NCBI GenBank assembly: GCA_965247455.1
Contig: CBDFHE010000005.1
Location: forward strand, 1 to 38,487
Direction: 5' to 3'
Length of the DNA stretch: 38,487 bases
From: JACZYA01 sp965247455
Lineage (GTDB): Bacteria > Acidobacteriota > Terriglobia > Acidiferrales > 2-02-FULL-67-57
Shown: positions 22,608 to 31,412 of the stretch, piece by piece
Numbering within the stretch: the first letter of the stretch is position 1
Layout of the letters: every line of letters begins with the position of its first letter
Program-made: the position numbers and the translations under genes
The notes under the pieces: generated by a model
Database searches by the model: none
Seen by the model: the letters and a program-made list of their open reading frames with translations, nothing else
What the model was told of the DNA's origin: nothing

Positions 22608-24074
22608 ATGCATACAAGGGAGACGCTCCGACAGGAGATTCGGCAGATTCTCCGCAACCGCCTGTTCATTGTGGTCTCCAATCGCGAGCCCTACATTCAT
22701 CGTCACACCGAGAATGGGATTGTTTGTACGCGCCCGGCCAGCGGGATGGCGTTGGCGCTTGATCCGGTGGTGCAAGCCAGTCGGGGCCTATGGGTGGCGC
22801 ACGCCTCGGGTGACGCTGACCGCGAAGTGTGCGACGCCAAGGGGCGCGTGCGGGTGCCGCCGGAAAAACCTAGCTTTACCTTGAAGCGGGTGTGGCTGAA
22901 CGAGGAGCAGGAGGCCAGCTACTACTACGGGTTCTCGAATTCCGCCCTCTGGCCGTTGGGTCACATCGCTTACCGCCGCCCGACCTTTCAGCAGGCGCAG
23001 TGGGAGAGCTACCAGGAAGTCAACCAGATTTTTGCCGATGTGGTTGCCGCGGAAGTGGGCAACCGCAAAGCCTTTGTTTTTGTACAGGACTACCACTTGG
23101 CGCTGCTGCCCCGGATGCTCAAACAACGCGTGCCGCAGGCGGTGGTGGCGCAGTTCTGGCACATTCCCTGGCCCAACCCGGAGGTGTTTCGCATCTGTCC
23201 GTGGCGGCACGAATTGCTGGACGGGCTGCTGGGCAACGACCTGCTCGGCTTTCACACGCGCTTTCACTGCCTGAATTTTACCGAGACGGTGGCCAACGAA
23301 GTGGAAGCGCGCCCGGACCAGGAGGCCACCGCGATTATTTACCGGGGTTCCGTCACCAAGATTCGTTCCATTCCCATCAGCGTGGACTTCAGCGCCATCG
23401 AGAAGCAGGCCTCCAGCCCGGAAACACTAAAGCGAATGGAGGAGCTGCGCCGCCGCTACGGCCTGCCGGAAAAGAATCTGGGGTTGGGCGTCGACCGGCT
23501 GGACTACACCAAAGGGATTACGGAGCGGATCGAGGGGATCAGCAGTTTTCTGGATCACCATCCAGAATACCGGGGACGGTTTGCCTTTTTGCAGGTCGCG
23601 CCCCCCAGCCGCACGCGGGTGGAGGACTACCGGCGGCTGGCAGAAGAAGTGGACCGGGCGGTGGAGCGGGTGAACGACCGGCACCGCCAAGGCTCCTGGC
23701 AGCCCATTCTCTATGCCAAAGAGCACCTGGGGCAACAGGACCTCTACGCGCTCTATCGTATGGCGCGTTTTTGCCTGGTGAGCTCGCTGCATGACGGCAT
23801 GAACCTGGTGGCCAAGGAATACATCTCCGCCAACGTGGACGAGAGCGGCGTGCTTCTTCTCAGCAGGTTCACTGGGTCGGTGCGACAACTGAGCGACGCT
23901 TTGATCGTCAATCCCTATGCTGTGGACGAGTTGGGTGAGCAGATTCACCAAGCTTTGGAGATGGACGCGGGCGAGGTGCGGTGGCGCATGCGGCGGTTGC
24001 GCGAGGGCGTGCGGGTGAATAACATTTACAAATGGGCCTCCACCATCGTCCACAAGATAGGGCACCTTTCGTGA
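22608..24074 (+). CDS. otsA: trehalose-6-phosphate synthase (GT20)
   Basis: 488 residues. It makes trehalose 6-phosphate from a nucleotide-glucose donor and glucose 6-phosphate in the cytoplasm. GT20 landmarks are VVSNREPY at the N-terminus, VQDYHLALLPRML, GFHTRFHC, GVDRLDYTKGI and SLHDGMNLVAKEY. The N-terminal loop carries the longer HRHTENGIVCTRPASGMALAL form instead of the short GGL loop of E. coli OtsA, so donor or acceptor preference may differ. TGA overlaps the otsB GTG (GTGA). The pair would supply trehalose for osmotic or desiccation protection. Confidence 0.95.
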   Translation: MHTRETLRQEIRQILRNRLFIVVSNREPYIHRHTENGIVCTRPASGMALALDPVVQASRGLWVAHASGDADREVCDAKGRVRVPPEKPSFTLKRVWLNEEQEASYYYGFSNSALWPLGHIAYRRPTFQQAQWESYQEVNQIFADVVAAEVGNRKAFVFVQDYHLALLPRMLKQRVPQAVVAQFWHIPWPNPEVFRICPWRHELLDGLLGNDLLGFHTRFHCLNFTETVANEVEARPDQEATAIIYRGSVTKIRSIPISVDFSAIEKQASSPETLKRMEELRRRYGLPEKNLGLGVDRLDYTKGITERIEGISSFLDHHPEYRGRFAFLQVAPPSRTRVEDYRRLAEEVDRAVERVNDRHRQGSWQPILYAKEHLGQQDLYALYRMARFCLVSSLHDGMNLVAKEYISANVDESGVLLLSRFTGSVRQLSDALIVNPYAVDELGEQIHQALEMDAGEVRWRMRRLREGVRVNNIYKWASTIVHKIGHLS

Positions 24075-24871
24075 ACCGCCCGGTTGCGCTGACAGAGGCG
24101 TGGAGGCAGTGGGCGCCCCAAGTGCAACGGCCGCCGGCCGTGGCCCTGTTCAGCGACTTCGACGGCACCCTGGCGCCCATTGTCCGGCACGCCGCCCGCG
24201 CGCGGCTTCCCCTCCAGACACGCAAGCTGCTGCAACAACTGGCGCAGCGGCCAGGAATGTTTGTGGGGATCGTGAGCGGGCGCTCGGTGGCGGAGGTGCG
24301 CCGGCTGGTTCGCCTGCGGCGGCTGGGCTACATCGGTATTCACGGACTTGAGATAGCTTGGCCGAAGCAGCCGGCCCGGTCGCGTGTCAGTGCAGCCCAT
24401 CGAGCACGAATCAAGAAAGTAACAGCAGACCTGGAGGAGTCGCTCGGGGACATCCGCGGCCTCTGGCTCGAAAACAAGAGCGCCAGCGTGGCGGTGCATT
24501 TCCGCAATGCGGCTGCGAATGTGCTTCCTCGAATTGAACGAGAGGTCCGGCGCGTGCATCGGCAGGCAGGCGGGAGACTGAAGCTGCAATCGGGAAAGAA
24601 GATCTTGGAACTACTGCCGGCGGTAGACGCCAACAAAGGCACGGCGGTGCTGCGGATGTTGCGAGAACTTCCGCGCCGCTTGGGAGCGCGCCCTTTCCCC
24701 ATCTATCTGGGCGACGACACTACGGATGAGAGCGTCTTTAGCGCTTTGGCGGGTCGCGGCCTGTGCGTTCGGGTGGGCGCGGGTGCAGATTCGGCCGCTC
24801 CGTACTCTGTGCCCGATGCGGCGGGCGTGCGGCGCTTTCTTCGGTGCCTGCTCACCTTGCGGTCGGGCTGA
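24071..24871 (+). CDS. otsB: trehalose-6-phosphate phosphatase
   Basis: A 266-residue HAD-superfamily phosphatase that removes phosphate from trehalose 6-phosphate. The nucleophile motif SDFDGTLAPI has D29 and D31. Motif II is in GIVSGRS, and the metal-binding motif is YLGDDTTDE. GTG 24071 overlaps the otsA stop by 4 nt and is favoured over upstream starts that would lie inside otsA. Convergent with the M28-type peptidase. Confidence 0.94.
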   Translation: MNRPVALTEAWRQWAPQVQRPPAVALFSDFDGTLAPIVRHAARARLPLQTRKLLQQLAQRPGMFVGIVSGRSVAEVRRLVRLRRLGYIGIHGLEIAWPKQPARSRVSAAHRARIKKVTADLEESLGDIRGLWLENKSASVAVHFRNAAANVLPRIEREVRRVHRQAGGRLKLQSGKKILELLPAVDANKGTAVLRMLRELPRRLGARPFPIYLGDDTTDESVFSALAGRGLCVRVGAGADSAAPYSVPDAAGVRRFLRCLLTLRSG

Positions 24872-24953
24872 AGGCAGTAGAGCGCGGACGATTCTCCGTC
24901 TTTGTGCGATGGCCCTCCGCGCGCAGCGTGCAAGTTGTCGTTTGCGGCCGGGG

Positions 24954-27038
24954 CTACTGGAAACGAATGGCGCCGGCTTTTTTCATGCGCTCCAGCAACT
25001 CCTTCACCTTCGAGAACTCCACCGGGCCGTAGTACCACTCGCCGGCCGAGAGCGCAGCAGCACGGACGATGCGGTAGATTTCGAGAGTGGAACGCTGCCC
25101 GTTGATCAGGTTGCGGACCTCGAAGGAGTAGTGGTCGTGCAGGCCGCTTACGCCGCGGGGAACGTCGGCGCCGTCCAGGTCTTCCGCCAGCGTCACCGCC
25201 CACTCGGGGACTTGGGCGTCGGCGGCCTTCTCTTTCTTGGACAGGTTGAGCCGTGGTTGGTTGCCGGTGGCGTCGCGGTAGAAGGCGTCGAGATCGGCCC
25301 GCAGGGAGTCGGCCAACTGTTGGACATGGTCGCGGGCGGCGGCGAGCAAGCTTGAGCCGTCACCGTCGGGAGCAGCGAAAACGCGTGCGGAATCGAGCGC
25401 AGCCAGTTCGCGCTGCGCAGCTGCTTCCAGCAGCATCACAGCGTCGGCGTAGCGTGCGCTTGCGTCGCCTGCGTCCTCGTTGTTGAGGCGGATGAGGGCG
25501 CTGGCGCTGTCGCGTGCGAGTCGTCGTTGCGCGCCGCCCAGCAGCAAGCCCGCCAGGCGGGGCAGCTCAGGCTCGCTCGCCGCCGCGATGAAGTAAGCGG
25601 AAGCGGCGATGACGAAGGCGTTGCGCTTGAGCTGGGTGGGGTCAATCTGCCAGAGGTCGTCATCGGAGGAGTGGATGTAGGGGTCGGGCCAGTTGGTGAG
25701 GGAGATGCCCGGAATGCCGACGCGCCCGTCGTTGAACACCAAGTGGTCGGTGGAATCGTAGAAGGGAACGGCCTGGGCGCGGTAGGGCTCCTGGGTGCCG
25801 AGGGCGGAGAGCATGGGGCGGGAGAAGTCGCCGGAGTCAGCGCCGGCGCGCAAGGGGACGGCGGTGTTGCGCAGGCGAACCGCCTCCAGGACGCTTTCGA
25901 CCACATCGTTCAGAAAGCTGGGGCGGGAGAAGGGCGTACGGCTCATGAACTGGACGCGCTGGCCGGCGCCCTGCTTGGCGCCGACCATGTCCTGGTTGAG
26001 GTTGACCAGGATACGCCCGGCTTCCTCAGGGTGGTCGCCGAAGTAGCGATAGGGAGCACTGATTTCATTCACCCACCAGAAGCGGATGTCGCGTCGGGGG
26101 CGGGGAAGCTTGCCCTGTTCGATCAAGCGCACCAGCACGCGGGCGATTTCGAGCATGCTGGCGACGCCGGAGCGGTCGTCGTTGGCGGAGGTTTTTTCCT
26201 CCTGCAAGTGAGAAGTTAGGACGATGGCTTGGTCGCGGATTTCGGTGCCGCGAATCCAGCCCTCGACGATGGCCTGGGTCTGCTCGCCGAGTTCAGCTTC
26301 GATTTTGACGCGGACGCGGAGCGATTTGTCGTTGCGGCGCGCGGCGGCTAGGCGCGAACGCAGGCGCTGGCCTTCGCGCGGGGTCAGAATCCAAGCGAAG
26401 GTGCCTTCCTTGCCGTCGTCGGAGCGCGCGCCGATGCGTTGCCAGGGTAATTGGTCGGGGAAGCCGGTTCGGCGGCTCCCGTAGGTGATCACGCCCAGCG
26501 CGCCGCGCTTCCACACCGCCTGCCTCTGCACCGCCCCCGGGCTGCCGGAGGCGAACACGATCTTGCTTTTGACCTTCTTGCCTTTGTAGTCGGCGTCGCG
26601 GGTGCCGCGGCCGACGTCAATGAGTTTGGCGGTGACGTCGGTGGTGCGGCTGCCGGTGGCGACGCGGAGGGGAGTTTCGCGGACGTCGCCCAGTTTCATT
26701 TCGTTGGGTTCGACCACCCAGGCTTCGCCCGAGCGCAGGTTCCACCCGCGCGAACTGGCTTTCATCCAGAGAATCTGGACGTCTTCGAGCCCGAATTCGC
26801 GGGCCTTGCCGGCCACCCACTCGGCCTCGCGGCGAAAGTCGTCCGAGCCGCCGTTGGGAGAGTGGTAGAGGGTGAGTTGGCGGAGGTGGTCGAAGGCGAT
26901 GTCGCCGGAGAGTTCATTCTCCAGCGCCTGCCAGACCTGGACAGTAACCACGGGCGTACTTTGCGCCTGCGCCGCTGGCGGCACGAAGCAGAGAAGCAGA
27001 GTCAAGAGCGGGACAAGCCTAGATACGCGGAACCTCAT
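24954..27038 (-). CDS. secreted M28-family peptidase-like protein
   Basis: 694 residues with a Sec signal peptide (RLVPLLTLLLCFVPPAAQAQ). A PA-type insert lies at roughly 130-250 (GKKVKSKIVFASGSPGAVQ, GALGVITYGS). An M28 zinc-peptidase domain follows. Metal-site region: LTSHLQEEKTSANDDRSG, FWWVNEISAP, LNQDMVG and YIHSSDDD. The usual EE pair is NE here and the first HxD is HLQE, so the metal site is atypical. The C-terminal ~180 residues are helical. ATG 27036-27038 has AGGAGG at ideal spacing; a TTG 10 codons upstream is less likely. Probably exported for peptide scavenging. Confidence 0.82.
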   Translation of the reverse strand: MRFRVSRLVPLLTLLLCFVPPAAQAQSTPVVTVQVWQALENELSGDIAFDHLRQLTLYHSPNGGSDDFRREAEWVAGKAREFGLEDVQILWMKASSRGWNLRSGEAWVVEPNEMKLGDVRETPLRVATGSRTTDVTAKLIDVGRGTRDADYKGKKVKSKIVFASGSPGAVQRQAVWKRGALGVITYGSRRTGFPDQLPWQRIGARSDDGKEGTFAWILTPREGQRLRSRLAAARRNDKSLRVRVKIEAELGEQTQAIVEGWIRGTEIRDQAIVLTSHLQEEKTSANDDRSGVASMLEIARVLVRLIEQGKLPRPRRDIRFWWVNEISAPYRYFGDHPEEAGRILVNLNQDMVGAKQGAGQRVQFMSRTPFSRPSFLNDVVESVLEAVRLRNTAVPLRAGADSGDFSRPMLSALGTQEPYRAQAVPFYDSTDHLVFNDGRVGIPGISLTNWPDPYIHSSDDDLWQIDPTQLKRNAFVIAASAYFIAAASEPELPRLAGLLLGGAQRRLARDSASALIRLNNEDAGDASARYADAVMLLEAAAQRELAALDSARVFAAPDGDGSSLLAAARDHVQQLADSLRADLDAFYRDATGNQPRLNLSKKEKAADAQVPEWAVTLAEDLDGADVPRGVSGLHDHYSFEVRNLINGQRSTLEIYRIVRAAALSAGEWYYGPVEFSKVKELLERMKKAGAIRFQ

Positions 27039-27087
27039 TGGCACCCTCCTAATTGGTGTTCTGCGCAAGGATAACGAAAGGCCGGTG

Positions 27088-27093
27088 ATTATA
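27088..27093 (-). promoter_or_regulatory. -10 box for the M28-type peptidase gene
   Basis: Perfect TATAAT on the minus strand, about 50 bp before ATG 27038. The best -35 (ttgtac, 27110-27115, 16-bp spacer) is weak. Confidence 0.45.
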
Positions 27094-27213
27094 GCCTGAA
27101 AAGGGAACGGTACAAACAGCGGGAAGAGTTAAGGAGGGGAGAAAGAGAAACAGCGTCGGAGCGCGAACTAGTCCCCAAGAGAGGAAAAGTTGGGTTACTG
27201 GGAAGGCTGTCGA

Positions 27214-27549
27214 CTACCAGTCGCGGCGGCGTCCACCACCGCCACCACCACCGCGTCCGCGGCCACCACCACCTCCGCCGCGTCCTCCACCTCCACCTTC
27301 GCGGGGTGGGCGGGCTTCGTTGACCACCAGGGCACGGCCGAGAAGATCCTTGCCGTTGAGGGTCTGGATGGCCTTCTCGGCTTCTTCGTCGTTGCTGATC
27401 TCGACGAATGCGAAGCCGCGCGGTTGGTCGGTATAGCGGTCGCGGATGAGGTTGACGCTGTCCACCTGGACGCCAGCCTCGGTGAACAAATTTTGCAAGT
27501 CCCCTTCGGTTGCTTGGAAGGGAACGTTGCCAATGTAAAGCTTCTTCAT
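27214..27549 (-). CDS. RNA-binding protein with one RRM and a glycine-rich tail
   Basis: 111 residues. One RRM with RNP2 LYIGNV (4-9) and RNP1 RGFAFVEI (44-51), then a glycine/arginine tail (residues 84-108, RGG-like) ending RRRDW. This is the form of the small bacterial and cyanobacterial glycine-rich RNA-binding proteins, which are often cold- or stress-induced. AGAAGGAG lies 7 nt before ATG 27547-27549. The long upstream spacer (27550-27771) could hold a regulated leader, but I see no clear structure in it. Confidence 0.93.
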   Translation of the reverse strand: MKKLYIGNVPFQATEGDLQNLFTEAGVQVDSVNLIRDRYTDQPRGFAFVEISNDEEAEKAIQTLNGKDLLGRALVVNEARPPREGGGGGRGGGGGGRGRGGGGGGGRRRDW

Positions 27550-27771
27550 CGATGCACTCCTTCTGCCCGCTGTGAGTTGTTCAACGGGACGCCGGGCTGA
27601 AGGGCAGGCTCAAGACTGCGGGCAGACAGGAAACAAACCGCTACACTCAGGTGAGTCCGTCGCTCCAGCTACACGCCGGAATCATGGCCTAATCGGGTGG
27701 GCTGTGTCAACCGAAGTTCAGCTTCACCTCAGCAGATGAGGCCTGCCGGGCGAAGGCCGCGGGGGTGGTGC

Positions 27772-29139
27772 CTAGCCGCCTCGGGCGGCCATAATATGCA
27801 GTGCGGCGAGGACTTTCTCTACTTGCTCCATTGTATTGTAAATGTGAGGACACAGGCGAAGTTTTGGCTCTCTCCCTGGGAAGAAAGCGCTGCCCACCCC
27901 GTACTGTTCGTACAGCTGCATGTACGCTTTCTCGTGGTTGACAGTGCCACCCAAGTTGAAGACCACCACGCCCAGGCTGAGAGCAGGGTTGAGGGAGGTG
28001 TATAGTTTGGCTCCAGGTATCCTGGCAATATCCTCCTTAAGCGCTGTAGCCAGTTCGCGAGTCCGGCTTTCGATGGAGCCTTCCCTGATAAGGTTGTAGA
28101 AATCCACAGCCTTGCCTACCGCAGCCAGGGTGGCGTCATTGCGCTGTCCCAGGCTCTCAAACTTTCGCGCACCCTTTGGCCGCGGTGCTACTTCAGTTCC
28201 CCAACCGGCCCCGACCACCAGGGGCCAGTAGTCCTGAATCCGCTCCTTTCTTACATAGAAGACGCCGGCCTCCTTCGGTCCCATGAGCCACTTGTGCGTG
28301 CTGCCTGCATAGGAGTCGCATCCGATTTCATGAAGGCTGAGGTTCTTCACGCCGAAAGTCTGTGCACCGTCGATGTGCGTGATGACACCACGCTCGCGGG
28401 CTATGGCGCAGAGCTCCTTAACCGGTAGGGCCGTGCCGCTGACATTGGATACGTCGGAGAAAGCAAGGACCTTAGTGTGCGCCGTGAAGCCTTTCCGGAA
28501 GTGTTCAAGGATCTCCTCGACGCTACTCGGAGGCCAGCCCAGGCTTACAGACCTGACCGTGAAGCCGTGGCGGGCAGCGCGCACCCTCCAGGCTACATTA
28601 TTCGTGGGATGGTTCTGGTCCCAGAGGAGGACCTCGTCCCCGGGCTTGAGGTTCAGCGCGTTGACCACGACATTGTTGCCCTCGCTGGTGTTCCGCACGA
28701 GGGCAATTTCCTCCGGCGAGGCACCCAGCAACTGGGCCAGTTTTGCCCGAGACAATTCCCGCAGCTCGTCGTACTTCGCACGGTTCTGGAACGACGCGTC
28801 TCGGTCCTCATCCCGGAGGTAGCCGAAAACGGTTTCCATCACCGAGATAGGGGAGGGACAGAGGTTCGCGGCGTTCATCAAGATGAGGCCTTCGCGGAGG
28901 ATGAACTGCTCTTTGACCAGTTTCCAGAAGGCTTCATCCCGCCGCTGCGGATAGCGGGTATTCTTGTTCCGAGCAGATATGCCGGGCTTCAGGGAGGGGG
29001 TCGTGGGAGGAGCATTGAATGCTGCTGAAATGCTCCCGGGGAGGGCGGCCGCGGCCGCCGCCGCGCCACCCAACCGCTGGAGGAATTCGCGGCGCGATAC
29101 CTGCCAGGCAGATTCGGGAATCGATAGGATGGGATTCAT
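27772..29139 (-). CDS. Tat-exported class V aminotransferase (isopenicillin-N-epimerase-like)
   Basis: 455 residues from ATG 29137-29139 (GGGAGGG 8 nt upstream; a longer in-frame extension has no signal and no ribosome site). The N-terminus has a twin-arginine motif SRREFLQ (15-21) and an alanine-rich hydrophobic core, so export to the periplasm is expected. The body is a PLP fold-type I class V enzyme like isopenicillin N epimerase or cysteine desulfurase. The Schiff-base lysine is in GSTHKWLMGP and the Asp/Gln region is in THIDGAQTFG. The reaction is unknown. PLP enzymes exported folded by Tat are uncommon but known in this subfamily. Confidence 0.85.
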   Translation of the reverse strand: MNPILSIPESAWQVSRREFLQRLGGAAAAAAALPGSISAAFNAPPTTPSLKPGISARNKNTRYPQRRDEAFWKLVKEQFILREGLILMNAANLCPSPISVMETVFGYLRDEDRDASFQNRAKYDELRELSRAKLAQLLGASPEEIALVRNTSEGNNVVVNALNLKPGDEVLLWDQNHPTNNVAWRVRAARHGFTVRSVSLGWPPSSVEEILEHFRKGFTAHTKVLAFSDVSNVSGTALPVKELCAIARERGVITHIDGAQTFGVKNLSLHEIGCDSYAGSTHKWLMGPKEAGVFYVRKERIQDYWPLVVGAGWGTEVAPRPKGARKFESLGQRNDATLAAVGKAVDFYNLIREGSIESRTRELATALKEDIARIPGAKLYTSLNPALSLGVVVFNLGGTVNHEKAYMQLYEQYGVGSAFFPGREPKLRLCPHIYNTMEQVEKVLAALHIMAARGG

Positions 29140-29402
29140 GGGCAAGCCCTCCCGAGCTAAGCTGCTGCATAAGTTCCGGTGATGCTTGCTCCTGCCCAGG
29201 GTCCGCCCGCCCCAGGCTAGCACAGGTGAGGGTGAGTTACCAGGAGGGCAACCCCTTTTGATCAGATCAAACATCTGCTACATGTTTCCTCGCAGGGTGA
29301 TAAGCTGCCAATCCTTCTCCAGGTTAAGGGACAAAAATCCGCTGCGTACGAGTGGGATGCCAACCCTCATGAGGGTATCTCAACTTGGAAATCAGCGTGA
29401 AA

Positions 29403-29432
29403 GAGCCAGGGGTGACTGGCTCGATTTTGTTT
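29403..29432 (+). terminator. intrinsic terminator without an obvious gene
   Basis: GAGCCAG / CTGGCTC forms a perfect 7-bp stem with a 6-nt loop, followed by gattttgttt. It is well formed on the plus strand, yet the nearest upstream gene lies on minus. It may mark the end of a lost gene. Confidence 0.6.
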
Positions 29433-29475
29433 GGGTGTGCCTTCATTAAGGAGCTGGGCTAGAACCGAGGGTGTG

Positions 29476-29502
29476 TTGACTTGGGTGGGGGTGGGGTCTA
29501 AG
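29476..29502 (+). promoter_or_regulatory. promoter half separated from its -10 by the IS pair
   Basis: TTGACT (29476-29481) is followed at 17 bp by TAAG (29499-29502). If the IS pair is removed, joining through CTAAG to base 33088 gives TAAGAT as a -10, about 7 nt before a start at ~33096 and 15 nt before the kinase-remnant ATG 33111. Weak but positional evidence. Confidence 0.25.
29498..29502 (+). repeat. 5-bp target duplication CTAAG (partner 33083-33087)
   Basis: CTAAG abuts the left end of IS copy 1. The only exact partner next to an IS end is CTAAG at 33083-33087, abutting the right end of copy 2. The duplication therefore brackets copies 1 and 2 together with the 240 bp between them. 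Confidence 0.65.
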
Positions 29503-31172
29503 CCGGGATTTCCGTTTTGCCTGCCCCTGATGGCACGTTTATACACCCGATCGCCGCCGATCGCACAAAAACTTCGATCGTCGCACAATCGCTCAGCTTC
29601 AAAGGCCTTCATCTGAGCCCGCGCCGACGTGCGACCGACTGGAACCCCTGCTTTTCGGGCATTTCTCAGACACCGCTCCACACGTGTGCCCCGTGTCATC
29701 GCCGGGCGGGCTTCGTTGCACTTCAGGCCGCGCGTCAGCCTGCCGGCACGGGTAGCGCCCAGATCCTCCGCAGCATGTCGCCGAACAGCCGCCGCGTGAG
29801 ATGCCCTTCCGCCAGCAGAAGCCAGTAGTACCGCGCATGCTTCACCAGCCGGCCCCCAGTTTTCACCAGTCGCTGCTGGAGACTCGTGAGCGACCAGCGC
29901 TTGACCCGCAGCGGAAGGACCAGTCTGCGCCACAAGTTGCCCAGATTGTAGGCCAGGACGCTCAGTTGCAGGCGCACCTCGTTCGCCCGGAAACGATGGC
30001 ACGACAGCCGCGTCCAGTGGGTGGCCTGCTTGCCTTCCTTGATCCATTGCTCCGCCGTACCGCGCTTGTTGTAAAACCGCACGACCGAGCGGCTCGGGAG
30101 GGCCATGTTGGTCACGATGAAGCCGACGCGAGGGAACAGCTCACCTTGGTGGTGCTCCACCTTGGCGACGATCCGTCTGGGCGTGGTCCAGCTCTTGGCC
30201 TGATAGCGGAAACTCTGGTAGCGCACCAAGGGCTTGCAGCTCGACCGTCCCGGCGGACGAAAGAGGATGTCTTCGATTTCCAGCTCCAAGCTCTTGTTCG
30301 CCGGCATGCGAATGGCATAGTCCACGTCGCGCTGCTCGAGCGCGTCGTAGATCTCGGGCTTCGCGAACGCGGCGTCTGCGCGGAACGCTACGCGCTTGCC
30401 CTCCACCTGCTGCCGGTCAATCTCCGGTACGAGCAGGTCGTCCCAGTCGTCGGCGCTATGCACGTTGCCTGGCCGCAGCGTGGCGGCGAGGCAGTCCCCA
30501 TGCTCGGTGAACAGAAACAGCGGGTGGTAGCAGACGGACTCGAAGTGCCCGTTATAGGCGCTCCCTTCCTGCGCCCCATGCACCGGGCTCTCGCTCGAAT
30601 CCATGTCGAGCACGATCCGGTCGGCGCGCGTCGCCATCTCGGCCTGTGCAAGCACCTCCCGGTTCACGGCCCTCAACCCGACGAGATTCTCCTCGTGGGT
30701 CAGCAGCTCTGTCTCGAACCAATGCAGCGTCGATGTCAGCGCCGCACCCCGGTCCCAGCGCTTTGGCGACCCGATGAGACGAAATGTTGGGTCTGCCGAC
30801 ACGCGCCCCGCGTCGTTGAGATCTTCGTAGCCCGCGAGGCGACTGTAGACCGACTGCCGCAGGAGATCCACCACGCTGAACTGGGTGTTCATCCCCTGTC
30901 GGGAATCGCTCAGGTGCTCGGCGATGAGTGTCTCCAGCCCCAGACGTTCATCCAACTCGCGCACCAGAATGAGGCCAGCGTCAGAAGTGACGCGCGATCC
31001 CTGGAACGCGACTTTCAAGAAGCCGTTGAACGCGAACTGGAATGGCTCGTGTTGTAATTCACCCACCGGGTGTCACCCTCCGTAGTGTGGTTCCTTACGT
31101 CGGAGCCCCAAAACTCAAGGCGCAGCGACTGGTCCTGGCGATACGGTACCACAGCCAAATCGGAAATCCGGG
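29503..31172 (-). mobile_element. IS1380-family insertion sequence, copy 1 (1,670 bp)
   Basis: The ends were defined by where the three copies stop matching. Left end CCGGGATTTCCGTTTTG; right end, reversed, CCCGGATTTCCGATTTG. They form imperfect terminal inverted repeats of ~21 bp with 3 mismatches. The element begins with CC and makes 5-bp duplications, as IS1380-family elements such as ISEcp1 do. It holds one transposase gene, with 106 bp before the start and 232 bp after the stop. It differs from copies 2 and 3 at base 30244 (Ser instead of Pro in the transposase). I saw no other difference by eye. Its two flanks (CTAAG left, TCAAC right) do not match each other. Confidence 0.92.
29735..31066 (-). 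CDS. IS1380-family DDE transposase, copy 1
   Basis: 443 residues, DDE transposase of the IS4-like superfamily. Catalytic Asp candidates are D154/D156 in VLDMDSSESPVHG and D231 in FRADAAFAKPEIYD. The YREK signature is exact: Y332-x2-R335-x3-E339-x6-K346 (YNKRGTAEQWIKEGK), with E339 as the catalytic Glu. The start is GTG with GGAGGG 9 nt upstream. This copy has Ser at residue 275, where the other two have Pro. The frame is intact, so it is potentially active. Confidence 0.93.
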   Translation of the reverse strand: MGELQHEPFQFAFNGFLKVAFQGSRVTSDAGLILVRELDERLGLETLIAEHLSDSRQGMNTQFSVVDLLRQSVYSRLAGYEDLNDAGRVSADPTFRLIGSPKRWDRGAALTSTLHWFETELLTHEENLVGLRAVNREVLAQAEMATRADRIVLDMDSSESPVHGAQEGSAYNGHFESVCYHPLFLFTEHGDCLAATLRPGNVHSADDWDDLLVPEIDRQQVEGKRVAFRADAAFAKPEIYDALEQRDVDYAIRMPANKSLELEIEDILFRPPGRSSCKPLVRYQSFRYQAKSWTTPRRIVAKVEHHQGELFPRVGFIVTNMALPSRSVVRFYNKRGTAEQWIKEGKQATHWTRLSCHRFRANEVRLQLSVLAYNLGNLWRRLVLPLRVKRWSLTSLQQRLVKTGGRLVKHARYYWLLLAEGHLTRRLFGDMLRRIWALPVPAG

Positions 31173-31177
31173 TCAAC
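31173..31177 (+). repeat. 5-bp target duplication TCAAC (partner 37885-37889, inverted)
   Basis: TCAAC follows the right end of copy 1. Its partner, GTTGA on the plus strand at 37885-37889, follows copy 3. The pair marks the original insertion inside the dienelactone hydrolase gene at codons 190-191. Confidence 0.8.
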
Positions 31178-31411
31178 TTCCCGGTGTACGGCTTCTACGG
31201 TGGCCGCGATGCACGCGTAAATGCGACCGTGCCCCCAACCGCAGAGCTGATGAAGGAAGTGGGAAGAACCTTCGAGCCCGTGACCTACGAAGGCGCCGGG
31301 CATGGGTTCATGCGCGCCGGTGAACTGCCAAATGCCTCGGAGGCAAACCAGAAAGCGCGTGAGAAAGCGTGGGGTCGTTGGAAGGTCCTTCTGAAGAAGA
31401 TTGGGAGATAA
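31173..31411 (+). pseudogene. C-terminal part of a dienelactone hydrolase gene, displaced
   Basis: From TCAAC at the IS edge to TAA 31409-31411. Codons FPVYGFYGGRDARVNA, YEGAGHGFMRAG and KKAIGR-like ending LLKKIGR are the last 77 residues of a dienelactone hydrolase, with catalytic Asp (GGRD) and His (GAGHGF). No start codon of its own: the frame runs in from the end of IS copy 1 (possible GTG at 31070). It is the missing end of the fragment at 37885-38457. Joining the two through the shared TCAAC gives an uninterrupted 268-residue gene with triad C154-D202-H233. Confidence 0.9.
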
Positions 31412-31412
31412 G
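31408..31412 (+). repeat. 5-bp target duplication ATAAG (partner 36210-36214, inverted)
   Basis: ATAAG precedes copy 2 and contains the TAA stop of the hydrolase. The exact inverted partner CTTAT (36210-36214) precedes copy 3. A 4-bp match (TAAG) to the right flank of copy 2 is the alternative pairing. Confidence 0.6.

Larger units (their letters stand above)
29140..29502. other. intergenic region left of the first IS copy
   Basis: Holds the 5' region of the aminotransferase on the minus strand and an orphan terminator at 29403-29432 on plus. TTGACT (29476-29481) may be half of a promoter interrupted by the IS. No gene recognised. Confidence 0.4.

Noticed and set aside
22531..22884. 117-codon plus-strand frame before otsA
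   Set aside because: It overlaps otsA in another frame, and its ATG lies right at the predicted otsA transcription start without a ribosome site.
29801..31057. 418-codon plus-strand frame opposite each transposase (also 31711-32967 and 36330-37586)
   Set aside because: It is the antisense shadow of the transposase in GC-rich DNA: His/Gln/Arg-rich, no domain, present only because the coding strand is constrained.
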